DNA of 64,000 bases from Ctena decussata (GCA_963989385.1 OZ022498.1:3541501-3605500), one strand, 5' to 3'; counted from the first letter of the stretch, positions 33,289 through 45,633 are shown. A program made the numbers and translations. The notes: generated by a model not told the origin, from the sequence alone.

Positions 33289-33509
33289 AAATCTGAGCCC
33301 AATCAGCCCAGTGGCTTCAGAAGAGACAAAAAATTTTGTGTTTTGGTTCCCATGGCAACCAATAAAAGGAGCAGCGGGCCAGAAAACATATAGCTGACAG
33401 AACACTTCTCAAGGAACATTTCTACAAAAGTTCTGTGAACATATCTGCAATGGCTTGACAATAAATGCCATTTTTCAATTTTCCCCATTATGAGTCAATG
33501 CAACTCTAA
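33289..33509. repeat. Direct repeat X, left copy
   Basis: 221 bp identical, in the same orientation, to 43946-44166 (starts AAATCTGAGCCCAATCAGCC, ends ATGCAACTCTAA). On the left it is bounded by the P1 right arm and on the right by the inverted P2 arm, whereas the right-hand copy lies naturally inside element B. Junction overlaps are 0-1 bp. Confidence 0.9.
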
Positions 33510-33765
33510 TCCTTGGGCTGGGGAATTGATTTTTTTTTATGAAAATCTGCTCTTTCGTTTGGTTGCTATGGCAAATTAGATTTACATTGACTAATTATGT
33601 GGAAAATTAAAATGGCATTTACTGCAGTCATAATGTGGGAAATAGTTACATATTTTGTATTAGCCTGTACAAATGTGACAGCAATTTTAAGCCTATACAA
33701 ATTTGATTGCAATTTTGAGCTAGAGATCTGGTGAGCTTTGTGGCCCGTGGGCCTCTTGTTTCAGT

Positions 33766-34450
33766 ATTTTGCTTGTCCGGAGCATATCCCCAAAAGTATC
33801 AAAGGGAACTGAATGAGAGGAAGTGCAGTGCACAAGAACCATAACCCTTTAACAAGTATTAATGAAGTTAGCTCCTTGTTTTTTGCAGTATTCCGCTTGT
33901 CTGGACGGTATCTCTGAAAGTATGACAGTAAACTAAATGAAACTTCACACATTGAGAAAGGGCAACGAATGAAACAGTACACAGGAACCATTACTGTGTC
34001 ATAAGTAATTATGGAGTTATCTCCCTTCTTAATTTTTGCAATATTTTGCTTGTCCAGAGCATATCTTAGGAAGTATTAAAGGGAACTAAATGAAACTTCA
34101 CACATTGATAGAAGGTAACATGGAAATGCAGAACCCAAGATCCATAACTGTGTTATAAGTAATTACAGAGTTAACTTCCTCCTTAATTTTTGCAATATTT
34201 CAATTGTCCAGAGCATATCTTTGGAAGTATGACAGGGAACTAAATCAAACTTCACACCTTGATAGAGGCCAATGTGAGGAAGTGCAGAGCACAAGAACTG
34301 TTACCCTACCTCAAGTAATTATGGAGTTAGCTCTTTCCAATTTTTTTCAGTATTTAGCTTGTCCAGAGCATATCTCTGTACTTATTCAAGAGAACTGAAT
34401 GAAACTTCACACACTGATAGAGGGCAATGGGAGGAAGTGCAGAGCACTAC
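33766..34450 (+). repeat. Tandem-unit element G, in P2 left arm
   Basis: ~150-bp units (CAGTATTTTGCTTGTCCAGA, GCATATCTTTGGAAGTAT, GAACTAAATGAAACTTCACAC, CAAGTAATTATGGAGTTA). Interrupted in turn by N3 (34451-35195), H (35250-36071) and I (36120-37557), with G resuming between and after them. Mirrored in the right arm, where G runs out to its own 5' end at about 45298. Confidence 0.7.
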
Positions 34451-35195
34451 AAGAACTGTTGCCTGACAGCCTAGCTCGCCTGAATTGGTGCCTGCCCATT
34501 GCACAGTCGCTATGGTGGTGTGGCTTGCATTGCATAAACCTCAGACAAGCATGTCCATAATGACAACACATTTATAAACAAAAGCTATCTCAGAAAAATA
34601 AAATCAGAATCAAAACAAATTCCACAAGAGATTTCAAAGTCCATGACCTTGAGGTCAGAGAACTGAGGGGTAGGGGGTAGGGTGGGGAGGGGGTGCAGGA
34701 TATATCAAAACTCTGAACCATTATCTAACATGAGTACAAGTATTAGTATCAACTGACTGTGAAATTATGCCTTCATAAATATAAAATTTAACCAAAATCA
34801 TAACATTAGTCCATGACCTCGACATCAATGTCTTTGAGTGGGGTGAGGAACTTTGGACCAATATCTAAATACAGTGCAAATATCAAAAGAATCCATCCAT
34901 GGGTTAAGGAGATATTGGGCTTTTAAAACTTGAACCAAAACATCCAGTCCAAAAATCTCCAATTTTCTAAGTCCATGACCTTGACATCAAGGTCACTGAG
35001 TGGGATGTTGGTGGTACCCATAAAACATAAGACCAATATCTAACTACAGTGCAAATATCAAAAGAATCCATCCATGGATTAAGGAGATGCCTCTAAAACT
35101 TTAACCAAAACATCCAATCCGGATGCTGACGTGGACTCCAATGCCAGGATGACAACAATAGCTCTTCCTGAACTTTCCTTCAGGTGAGCTAAAAA
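34451..35195 (-). mobile_element. AGCTCGCCTGAA element N3, left-arm copy
   Basis: Minus-oriented copy (GCCTAGCTCGCCTGAATTGG at left, AGGTGAGCTAAAAAACAG at right) inserted in element G. A short version of the family with fewer units; carries TGACCTTGACATCAAGGTCA at about 34977. Confidence 0.8.
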
Positions 35196-35249
35196 ACAGA
35201 ACCCTACCTCAAGTAATTATTGAGTTACCTCCCTTCTTTGGCTTTTTTA

Positions 35250-36071
35250 TACCCCGCCACACGTTAGTGGCGGGGTATTATGTTTTCCCGCTGGCTGTCC
35301 GTGTGTCTGTCCGTCCGTCGTACGTACGTCCGTCCGGTCGTCCGTCAGTGAGCACTTCGTTTCCGTTCGATAACTTGAGTATTTATTAACGGATTTTATT
35401 CATACATGGCGTGTGCATTGGTCTTGGGAAGATCTCGGTTTGGATTGTTAATGGGCAAATTTCGATGTCTTATGGAGTTATTGCCCTTTTCATGGTCTTA
35501 AAAACAGTTTTTGGTCTGTAGTTCTTTTACACTTTGAAATATCTTGATGAAATTTCACAGAAATGATCGAAGTAACATAAGCTTTCAGTTATAAGCAGAA
35601 TTTTGTCCACCTGGATTATCTGCCCCTGCCCTAGGGCTATATACATGTATGAAATAATGAAAAAAAATGTATAAAATTAGATTTAAAAGGGATTTTTTCT
35701 GAAACTTGTAACAAATTATCATATTGATATAAGCTTTATGTCTTGATCAAAATTTTGTCCCCCAGTGGTTATCTGCCCCTGACACATGCTGTATACATGT
35801 ATGAAATCATGAAAAAATCAATATAAAATCAGATTTTCGGTATATCTTGATGAAATTTCATAGAAATGATTAAAATAACATAAGCTTTCTGTTACAAGTA
35901 GTATTAAGTCTACATAGGTTACCTGCCCCTGCCCCAGAGCTATATACATGTATAGAATTATGAAAAAATTCTGTTCATGAGGTTCATGTCATGATAAAAA
36001 AAAAAATGTATAAAAGATAGAAGACGGGGTATTGGTTTGCAGTGGCGGGGTATTACGCAGTCGTTCACGAT
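35250..36071 (+). mobile_element. CCCCGCCAC element H, left-arm copy
   Basis: 5' hairpin ACCCCGCCACACGTTAGTGG, a GTCCGTCCGTCGTACGTACG microsatellite, ~160-bp units (TATACATGTATGAAAT, CTGCCCCTG), and the end GCAGTGGCGGGGTATTACGC. Inserted in element G. Confidence 0.75.
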
Positions 36072-36117
36072 GCTTTTATTTTCAGTATTTTGGTTGTCCA
36101 GAGCATATCTGGAAGTA

Positions 36118-37559
36118 TACTATGCAAAATATATTTAGCAAATTTTTATATTTTGCAATTTTTCTCATTACTGAAGTGCAACATTGAGCGAAATTAAATT
36201 GAACTGAAAGGAACCGTATTTGGGGCTTAAGATACCAAGGGATTACAGAAGCCAGATCCATCGATGAGTCAGTATTGTCCATGACGACTCACTGGATTTT
36301 TCCCATGGTCCGCGAGTGTGTGTGGTGAAGGTTATTTACAATCTGTTTGAAGTCACCAAATTAAAATTTTTATTGAAATCATCGTTTGTAACTCTAGTCA
36401 TTTCCTTGTGAACTAACTGTGATTATCAACAGAACTGTGATAATATAAAATCCAGAATTGTGATATTTTAAAGTACTTTAAATTATAAAAATCAGTAAAT
36501 TACGTATTTTCCTATTTTACAGATATACACATATATAATATTTTCTAAAAAAATAATTTTACAAAGTGCATTTTTATAAATCTATTCATATATCTTTTAA
36601 AAGTTTAAATCTCAATCATTTTTTATGTAATTGTTGTATTATTGTTGTATGTTGTTTTTACCGAATAAATATCAATCAATCAATTAAAAACGATACTGGG
36701 GAAAAGCGATAAGCGCGGAAGGGGTCATTAGCCGAAATTCGCACCCATTGAAAAGCAACATAACAATGGTAAGCATGTGAGTTTTTGTACGGTATTTGTC
36801 AACATTTTCATGCTCAGTTTTCTTGTCAAAGCTATTGATTGTGTAAAAGATATGGTTAAGCTCAACAATTGACGAATCTTAGCATGCGCCATTGACGTTA
36901 AAACGTGTTAATTCGGCCCAATGTGCAATGATTCACGGGTGCTTCAGTTCAATGCAGAATCAAAACCCGAGAAAAACAATAGGCTAAAATTAAAGGTCAC
37001 ACCATGATTAATTTAACTGTGGAGTTTCTTCATTGAAGTATAACGCAACTGTGAGAAAATGATGACGTTAGTCTGAGAATTTTGACTCATTCTCAGTAGC
37101 CAGGAAGAATTTTCTTTCTGAATTGTTTACATTATCATATTGGTAGCTACCAAACAATTATACTCTCAAAACGGATTCAAGAAATACCGATTAGAAACAA
37201 GTTTTTAAGACGATAACGTAAAAACAAGGGAAAACGTCAATTTTTCGAACTTTGCAAACCTCATACTCGTAGCATATTCAATTGTTTTAGGGCGTTTTCC
37301 TTTATTTTGACAGCAAACAAGCCGCCTCATTATGGTTGTGGCTTTTGTACTTGATCATAAATGTCGTTTAGATACAATGGTCATAAAAACTGACGTCACG
37401 ATAGTTCAAACGCTACAATTGAGCAATCTTGATTCTTTTACCTGCCAGTCCATCTCGAATGATCGGCCTTTATATCTTTATACAGTAAAGTGACAATAAA
37501 ATCCTAATATGGTGGATCTGACACATACAAAAAAATTGCTATATTTATTGTGCATAGTA
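36118..37559. mobile_element. TIR element I with TA duplication, left-arm copy
   Basis: Ends CTATGCAAAATATATTTAGC (36120) and GCTATATTTATTGTGCATAG (to 37557), flanked by TA. The uninterrupted host unit GGAAGTATTAAAGGGAACTA elsewhere in G shows the empty site. It includes an AATC/ATCA-repeat tail (about 36667-36685), probably a retroposon 3' end. No transposase seen. Confidence 0.65.
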
Positions 37560-37659
37560 TATTAAAGGGAACTAAATCAAACTTCACACATTGATAGAAG
37601 GCGATAACAGAAAGTGCAGAACACATAAACCATATCTTTCAGTTTTGACGCCGGTACAT

Positions 37660-38541
37660 ACTTTTCATATATACCAGTAATTTTGTATTAGCTTTATGTC
37701 TGCTCCATATCTTTTAAAGTGCTTAAGATTCCTTCCTGTAAGTTCGGACAAATCTAAAGCATAATCAGATGATGTGCAGAGAAAAAGAACCTTAAACACT
37801 CGCCTTGGTATATTTCTGCTGTGATTTCATGCATGCTCCCAAACTTCAACACTATGCTGAAAAATACAAAGGGGCATAATATATTGAATCGCTCGACGGG
37901 AAACCAGTAAAGGAAATAGTTGTTTTGTGGAGATATTTGTTATTTTTCAAAAAAACATGTTTTCCCTACTTCTTGCAAGATGTATGCTTCAGTAAATGCA
38001 CATCAATCTACGTTTCATCACAAATGTGAGGGTTATTTTCATAATGATTGAGCCGCGACGTGAGAAAACCAACAATGTGGTTGTGCGCCCAGCGCAGACT
38101 CAGATCAGCCTGGGCATCCGCCCAGTCTGATCAGAGTCTTCGCTGTCCGCATGAAGATAGCTTAGACTCTTAGCTACCCTTTGAGCACTTAACAAAGAGT
38201 CTGGTGAATTTAGGCGGATGTCCAGGCTGATCTGAGTCTGTGCTGGGCGCACAACCACTTTGTTGGTTTTCTCGTGTCGTGGCTCATATGTGTTTTGACT
38301 TTTTTACCACTGACTGAACTCTGGAGACTGACTAATGGTGCTTTATATTTGCTCCAAGTTTTGTGAAGCGGTTTTAGAGTGGAGCCAGTTTCTATACTGA
38401 AAAATATAAAGGGGCATAGTTGCGTTAAAATGTAGGTGGAGTTAAATTTTCTTATTCTCTGCACATGGACTGTGATAATATATCTCCCCCGGAGCGGGGA
38501 GGCAGACATAAATATGCACAGGTATCGAATTAATGAAACAC
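37660..38541 (-). mobile_element. CTCCCCCGG element J, left-arm copy
   Basis: In minus orientation: units with CATAACTCTGAAAATGTTCAAG-like and AAGGGGCATAATTC-like motifs and a 5' hairpin CTCCCCGCTCCGGGGGAG at 38484-38501, whose start forms the palindrome tip. Interrupted by a TGAGCC MITE (38049-38286). This copy lacks the 272-bp microsatellite-and-first-unit segment kept in the right arm. Confidence 0.65.
38049..38286. mobile_element. TGAGCC MITE, P2 left-arm copy
   Basis: TGAGCCGCGACGTGAGAAAA to GTGTCGTGGCTCA; inserted in element J and mirrored at 39157-39394. Confidence 0.85.
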
Positions 38542-38544
38542 ACC

Positions 38545-38626
38545 GGCGGCATATGCCGAACCCGTGAGTTCTGTGGGTCTAAGACAAAGGGCTGCAAAAT
38601 TCCCTTACTGAAAACTTAGAACTTCA
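38545..38626. other. P2 spacer (82 bp)
   Basis: The only non-mirrored sequence between the two ~5-kb arms, apart from indels. Starts with GGCGGCATATGCCG, itself a small palindrome. No gene. Confidence 0.85.
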
Positions 38627-39156
38627 GGTGTGTTTCATTAATTCGATACCTGTGCATATTTATGTCTGCCTCCCCGCTCCGGGGGAGATATATTATTTTT
38701 TCCCATAGTTTTCTGTCTGTCCAACTGTCTGTCCGTCACAAAACATGTCTGCTCCATAACTCTGAAAATGTTCAAGATATTTTCACGAAACTTGGTACAA
38801 ATATAAAGCATCATCAAACGATGTGGAGAGAACCAAAACTGTAATTCCACCTATATTTTTTACCGAATTATGCCTCTTTGTATTTGTTGGTATGGAAATT
38901 GTGTTTGCTCTATTACTTTAAAACCGTTCAAGATATTTTCATTAAACTTAGTAAAAATATAAAGCATCCTCAGTCCATGTGCAGAGAATAAGAAAATTTA
39001 ACTCCACCTACATTTTAACGCAACTATGCCCCTTTATATTTTTCAGTATAGAAACTGGCTCCACTCTAAAACCGCTTCACAAAACTTGGAGCAAATATAA
39101 AGCACCATTAGTCAGTCTCCAGAGTTCTGTCAGTGGTAAAAAAGTCAAAACACATA

Positions 39157-39394
39157 TGAGCCACGACACGAGAAAACCAACAAAGTGGTTGTGCGCCCAG
39201 CACAGACTCAGATCAGCCTGGACATCCGCCTAAATTCACCAGACTCTTTGTTAAGTGCTCAAAGGGTAGCTAAGAGTCTAAGCTATCTTCATGCGGACAG
39301 CGAAGACTCTGATCAGACTGGGCGGATGCCCAGGCTGATCTGAGTCTGCGCTGGGCGCACAACCACATTGTTGGTTTTCTCACGTCGCGGCTCA
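39157..39394. mobile_element. TGAGCC MITE, P2 right-arm copy
   Basis: Mirror image of 38049-38286. Confidence 0.85.
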
Positions 39395-42246
39395 ATCATT
39401 ATGAAAATAACCCTCACATTTGTGATGAAACGTAGATTGATGTGCATTTACTGAAGCATACATCTTGCAAGAAGTAGGGAAAACATGTTTTTTGAAAAAT
39501 AACAAATATCTCCACAAAACAACTATTTCCTTTACTGGTTTCCCGTCGAGCGATTCAATATATTATGCCCCTTTGTATTTTTCAGCATAGTGTTGAAGTT
39601 TGGGAGCATGCATGAAATCACAGCAGAAATATACCAAGGCGAGTGTTTAAGGTTCTTTTTCTCTGCACATCATCTGATTATGCTTTAGATTTGTCCGAAC
39701 TTACAGGAAGGAATCTTAAGCACTTTAAAAGATATGGAGCAGACATAAAGCTAATACAAAATTACTGGTATATATGAAAAGTATGTACCGGCGTCAAAAC
39801 TGAAAGATATGGTTTATGTGTTCTGCACTTTCTGTTATCGCCTTCTATCAATGTGTGAAGTTTGATTTAGTTCCCTTTAATATACTATGCACAATAAATA
39901 TAGCAATTTTTTTGTATGTGTCAGATCCACCATATTAGGATTTTATTGTCACTTTACTGTATAAAGATATAAAGGCCGATCATTCGAGATGGACTGGCAG
40001 GTAAAAGAATCAAGATTGCTCAATTGTAGCGTTTGAACTATCGTGACGTCAGTTTTTATGACCATTGTATCTAAACGACATTTATGATCAAGTACAAAAG
40101 CCAAAACCATAATGAGGCGGCTTGTTTGCTGTCAAAATAAAGGAAAACGCCCTAAAACAATTGAATATGCTACGAGTATGAGGTTTGCAAAGTTCGAAAA
40201 ATTGACGTTTTCCCTTGTTTTTACGTTATCGTCTTAAAAACTTGTTTCTAATCGGTATTTCTTGAATCCGTTTTGAGAGTATAATTGTTTGGTAGCTACC
40301 AATATGATAATGTAAACAATTCAGAAAGAAAATTCTTCCTGGCTACTGAGAATGAGTCAAAATTCTCAGACTAACGTCATCATTTTCTCACAGTTGCGTT
40401 ATACTTCAATGAAGAAACTCCACAGTTAAATTAATCATGGTGTGACCTTTAATTTTAGCCTATTGTTTTTCTCGGGTTTTGATTCTGCATTGAACTGAAG
40501 CACCCGTGAATCATTGCACATTGGGCCGAATTAACACGTTTTAACGTCAATGGCGCATGCTAAGATTCGTCAATTGTTGAGCTTAACCATATCTTTTACA
40601 CAATCAATAGCTTTGACAAGAAAACTGAGCATGAAAATGTTGACAAATACCGTACAAAAACTCACATGCTTACCATTGTTATGTTGCTTTTCAATGGGTG
40701 CGAATTTCGGCTAATGACCCCTTCCGCGCTTATCGCTTTTCCCCAGTATCGTTTTTAATTGATTGATTGATATTTATTCAGTAAAAACAACATACAACAA
40801 TAATACAACAATTACATAAAAAATGATTGAGATTTAAACTTTTAAAAGATATATGAATAGATTTATAAAAATGCACTTTGTAAAATTATTTTTTTAGAAA
40901 ATATTATATATGTGTATATCTGTAAAATAGGAAAATACGTAATTTACTGATTTTTATAATTTAAAGTACTTTAAAATATCACAATTCTGGATTTTATATT
41001 ATCACAGTTCTGTTGATAATCACAGTTAGTTCACAAGGAAATGACTAGAGTTACAAACGATGATTTCAATAAAAATTTTAATTTGGTGACTTCAAACAGA
41101 TTGTAAATAACCTTCACCACACACACTCGCGGACCATGGGAAAAATCCAGTGAGTCGTCATGGACAATACTGACTCATCGATGGATCTGGCTTCTGTAAT
41201 CCCTTGGTATCTTAAGCCCCAAATACGGTTCCTTTCAGTTCAATTTAATTTCGCTCAATGTTGCACTTCAGTAATGAGAAAAAATGCAAAATATAAAAAT
41301 TTGCTAAATATATTTTGCATAGTATACTTCCAGATATGCTCTGGACAAGCAAAATACTGAAAATAAAAGCATCGTGAACGACTGCGTAATACCCCGCCAC
41401 TGCAAACCAATACCCCGTCTTCTATCTTTTATACATTTTTTTTTTTATCATGACATGAACCTCATGAACAGAATTTTTTCATAATTCTATACATGTATAT
41501 AGCTCTGGGGCAGGGGCAGGTAACCTATGTAGACTTAATACTACTTGTAACAGAAAGCTTATGTTATTTTAATCATTTCTATGAAATTTCATCAAGATAT
41601 ACCGAAAATCTGATTTTATATTGATTTTTTCATGATTTCATACATGTATACAGCATGTGTCAGGGGCAGATAACCACTGGGGGACAAAATTTTGATCAAG
41701 ACATAAAGCTTATATCAATATGATAATTTGTTACAAGTTTCAGAAAAAATCCCTTTTAAATCTAATTTTATACATTTTTTTTCATTATTTCATACATGTA
41801 TATAGCCCTAGGGCAGGGGCAGATAATCCAGGTGGACAAAATTCTGCTTATAACTGAAAGCTTATGTTACTTCGATCATTTCTGTGAAATTTCATCAAGA
41901 TATTTCAAAGTGTAAAAGAACTACAGACCAAAAACTGTTTTTAAGACCATGAAAAGGGCAATAACTCCATAAGACATCGAAATTTGCCCATTAACAATCC
42001 AAACCGAGATCTTCCCAAGACCAATGCACACGCCATGTATGAATAAAATCCGTTAATAAATACTCAAGTTATCGAACGGAAACGAAGTGCTCACTGACGG
42101 ACGACCGGACGGACGTACGTACGACGGACGGACAGACACACGGACAGCCAGCGGGAAAACATAATACCCCGCCACTAACGTGTGGCGGGGTATAAAAAAG
42201 CCAAAGAAGGGAGGTAACTCAATAATTACTTGAGGTAGGGTTCTGT

Positions 42247-42991
42247 TTTTTAGCTCACCTGAAGGAAAGTTCAGGAAGAGCTATTGTTGTCATCCTGGCA
42301 TTGGAGTCCACGTCAGCATCCGGATTGGATGTTTTGGTTAAAGTTTTAGAGGCATCTCCTTAATCCATGGATGGATTCTTTTGATATTTGCACTGTAGTT
42401 AGATATTGGTCTTATGTTTTATGGGTACCACCAACATCCCACTCAGTGACCTTGATGTCAAGGTCATGGACTTAGAAAATTGGAGATTTTTGGACTGGAT
42501 GTTTTGGTTCAAGTTTTAAAAGCCCAATATCTCCTTAACCCATGGATGGATTCTTTTGATATTTGCACTGTATTTAGATATTGGTCCAAAGTTCCTCACC
42601 CCACTCAAAGACATTGATGTCGAGGTCATGGACTAATGTTATGATTTTGGTTAAATTTTATATTTATGAAGGCATAATTTCACAGTCAGTTGATACTAAT
42701 ACTTGTACTCATGTTAGATAATGGTTCAGAGTTTTGATATATCCTGCACCCCCTCCCCACCCTACCCCCTACCCCTCAGTTCTCTGACCTCAAGGTCATG
42801 GACTTTGAAATCTCTTGTGGAATTTGTTTTGATTCTGATTTTATTTTTCTGAGATAGCTTTTGTTTATAAATGTGTTGTCATTATGGACATGCTTGTCTG
42901 AGGTTTATGCAATGCAAGCCACACCACCATAGCGACTGTGCAATGGGCAGGCACCAATTCAGGCGAGCTAGGCTGTCAGGCAACAGTTCTT
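42247..42991 (+). mobile_element. AGCTCGCCTGAA element N3, right-arm copy
   Basis: TTTTTAGCTCACCTGAAGGA at the 5' end, GGCGAGCTAGGCTGTCAGG at the 3' end; units with CCATGGATGGATTCTTTTGA and TGACCTTGATGTCAAGGTCA (about 42448). Confidence 0.8.
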
Positions 42992-43680
42992 GTAGTGCTC
43001 TGCACTTCCTCCCATTGCCCTCTATCAGTGTGTGAAGTTTCATTCAGTTCTCTTGAATAAGTACAGAGATATGCTCTGGACAAGCTAAATACTGAAAAAA
43101 ATTGGAAAGAGCTAACTCCATAATTACTTGAGGTAGGGTAACAGTTCTTGTGCTCTGCACTTCCTCACATTGGCCTCTATCAAGGTGTGAAGTTTGATTT
43201 AGTTCCCTGTCATACTTCCAAAGATATGCTCTGGACAATTGAAATATTGCAAAAATTAAGGAGGAAGTTAACTCTGTAATTACTTATAACACAGTTATGG
43301 ATCTTGGGTTCTGCATTTCCATGTTACCTTCTATCAATGTGTGAAGTTTCATTTAGTTCCCTTTAATACTTCCTAAGATATGCTCTGGACAAGCAAAATA
43401 TTGCAAAAATTAAGAAGGGAGATAACTCCATAATTACTTATGACACAGTAATGGTTCCTGTGTACTGTTTCATTCGTTGCCCTTTCTCAATGTGTGAAGT
43501 TTCATTTAGTTTACTGTCATACTTTCAGAGATACCGTCCAGACAAGCGGAATACTGCAAAAAACAAGGAGCTAACTTCATTAATACTTGTTAAAGGGTTA
43601 TGGTTCTTGTGCACTGCACTTCCTCTCATTCAGTTCCCTTTGATACTTTTGGGGATATGCTCCGGACAAGCAAAATACTG

Positions 43681-45084
43681 AAACAAGAGGCCCACGGGCC
43701 ACAAAGCTCACCAGATCTCTAGCTCAAAATTGCAATCAAATTTGTATAGGCTTAAAATTGCTGTCACATTTGTACAGGCTAATACAAAATATGTAACTAT
43801 TTCCCACATTATGACTGCAGTAAATGCCATTTTAATTTTCCACATAATTAGTCAATGTAAATCTAATTTGCCATAGCAACCAAACGAAAGAGCAGATTTT
43901 CATAAAAAAAAAAATCAATTCCCCAGCCCAAGGATACTAAAGATAAAATCTGAGCCCAATCAGCCCAGTGGCTTCAGAAGAGACAAAAAATTTTGTGTTT
44001 TGGTTCCCATGGCAACCAATAAAAGGAGCAGCGGGCCAGAAAACATATAGCTGACAGAACACTTCTCAAGGAACATTTCTACAAAAGTTCTGTGAACATA
44101 TCTGCAATGGCTTGACAATAAATGCCATTTTTCAATTTTCCCCATTATGAGTCAATGCAACTCTAAGTAACCATAGCAACCACACTAAAGAGCTGATTTT
44201 CATATAAAACACAAACTTTCAATCCCCCAGCCTAAGGATACTACAGATGAAATCTGGGCTTAATCAGCCTAGCAGCTTCTGAGGAGATAATATTTTAAGT
44301 ATTTCTTTTGCATTTTTTGCGTTTTGGTTTCCATGGCAACCAATAAAAGGAGCAGTGGACCAAAACACATATAGCTGATAGAACACTTCTCAAGGAACAT
44401 TTCTATAAAAATTTTGTCAACATATCTGCAATGGCTTGGCAGTAAATGCCATTTTTCAATTCTCCCCATTATGAGTCAATGCACCTCTAAGTTACCATAG
44501 CAACCAAACTAAAGAGCCAATTTTCATAAAAAAAAAACACAAACTTTCAACCCCCCAGCCTAAGGATACTACAGATGAAACATGGGCCTAATTGGCCAAG
44601 TGGCTTCAGAGCAGATAATTTTTTAAGTATTTTTATCCTTTTTTTTTGCATTTTGGTTTCCATGGCAACCAATAAAAGGAGCAGTGGGCAAAAAAACATA
44701 TAGCTGATAGAACACTTCTCAAGGAACATTTCTATAAAAGTTTTGTCAACATATCTGCAATGGCTTGGCAGTAAATGCCATTTTTCAATTTTCCCCATTA
44801 TAAGTCTGTGGGAACTCTAAGTTACCCTAGCAACCAAACTAATGGGCCAATTTTCATAAAAAACACAATCTTATAATCTCCCAGCCCAAGGATGCTACAG
44901 ATGAAATTTGGGCCAAACTGGACCAGTAGCTTCAGAGAAGATGGTGTTTAAACAGTAGCTTCAGAGAAGATGGTGTTTAAAAGTGTTGATGGACGACAGA
45001 TGAAGACAAACGACGACAGACGACGACGACGGACAACTGCATATACTATAAGCTCCCCCGGAGCCTTTGGCTCTGGTGAGCTAA
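43681..45084 (-). mobile_element. CTCACCAGAGCC element B (contains X)
   Basis: In minus orientation: 5' end TTTTAGCTCACCAGAGCCAA with GGCTCCGGGGGAG and a GTCGTCGTCGTCTGTCGTC microsatellite (45000-45030), then three and a half ~320-bp units (CCCAGCCTAAGGATACTAC, CCATGGCAACCAATAAAAGG, TAGAACACTTCTCAAGGAAC), and the 3' end TGTGGCCCGTGGGCCTCTTGTTT core at 43681-43700. Nested in G. The arm-X breakpoint lies inside one unit. Confidence 0.75.
43946..44166. repeat. Direct repeat X, right (native) copy
   Basis: Part of a unit of element B, flanked by normal unit sequence on both sides; identical to 33289-33509. Confidence 0.9.
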
Positions 45085-45300
45085 AAACTAGAAAAAGATA
45101 ACTTCATAAATACGTGTGACAGTAAATACTTATGATTTTTATACACTACACTTCCTCTCATTGTCCTCTATCAATGTGTGAATTTTATTGAGTTCCCCCT
45201 AATACTTTCAGAGATATGCTCCAGACAAAAGTGTGATGGACGGACGGACAAAGCAGCAACTTTATGCTATGCTCACTCTTTGGGGAGCTAGAATCTAGAT
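45085..45300 (-). repeat. 5' end of tandem-unit element G
   Basis: Last G unit (TCAATGTGTGAATTTTATTG, AGAGATATGCTCCAGACA) and a GGACGGACGGAC microsatellite, closing with GGGGAGCTAGAATCTAG. Gives the orientation of G in the right arm as minus. Confidence 0.6.
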
Positions 45301-45397
45301 CCATCTTATCAGACCTAGATTTTTGGGTTTGTTTTGGAAAAGAAAAACCCTGTCTCATAACCAAAGCCATACGGTAGTTATTTATAAAAGAAACATT

Positions 45398-45633
45398 TGA
45401 GGGGTGACACGACAAAACCAACAAAGTGGCTTGTGTGTCCAGCCAAGACTCAGATCAGCCTGGGCATCTGCCCAGACTGATCCGTCTTCGCTCTGCACTT
45501 AAATGGTAGCTAAGGATCTAAGCTAGCCCCATGCAGACAGTGAAGACTCTGATCAGACTGGGCAGATGCCTAGGCTGATCTGAGCCTTCGCTGGGCACAT
45601 ATGCCACTTTGTTGGTTTTATTGTCACGGCTCA
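45398..45633. mobile_element. TGAGCC MITE, diverged copy
   Basis: GAGGGGTGACACGACAAAAC to TTTATTGTCACGGCTCA with the family's CAGCCTGGGCATCTGCCCAG core. Confidence 0.8.

Larger units (their letters stand above)
33510..38544. repeat. Palindrome P2, left arm (derived copy)
   Basis: Reverse complement of 38627-43934 over ~5 kb; paired coordinates sum to 77442-77444, and to 77171 inside a 272-bp indel near the centre (the right arm carries extra sequence at about 38697-38970). By eye only a handful of single-base differences (for example near 36159, 36661, 37338). It contains inverted copies of nested elements N3, H, I, J and a TGAGCC MITE. The outer end breaks inside element B, so this arm is probably the copy. 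Confidence 0.92.
38627..43934. repeat. Palindrome P2, right arm (native)
   Basis: Mirror of 33510-38544. It contains J (38630-39780), a TGAGCC MITE (39157-39394), element I (39885-41322), H (41371-42192), N3 (42247-42991, plus orientation) and pieces of G. The sequence continues naturally into element B and the 5' end of G beyond 43934, so this arm is inferred to be the original. Confidence 0.92.

Noticed and set aside
38210..39233. Paired short ORFs conserved in both P2 arms
   Set aside because: Identity is due to the palindrome; the peptides span a MITE and an element J unit and contain no protein features.
28017..43934. Palindromes dismissed as simple fold-back read artefacts
   Set aside because: Arms differ by SNPs, 1-bp and 13-bp indels and a 272-bp indel, and a direct 221-bp repeat intervenes; not conclusive, so read support is still requested in the findings.
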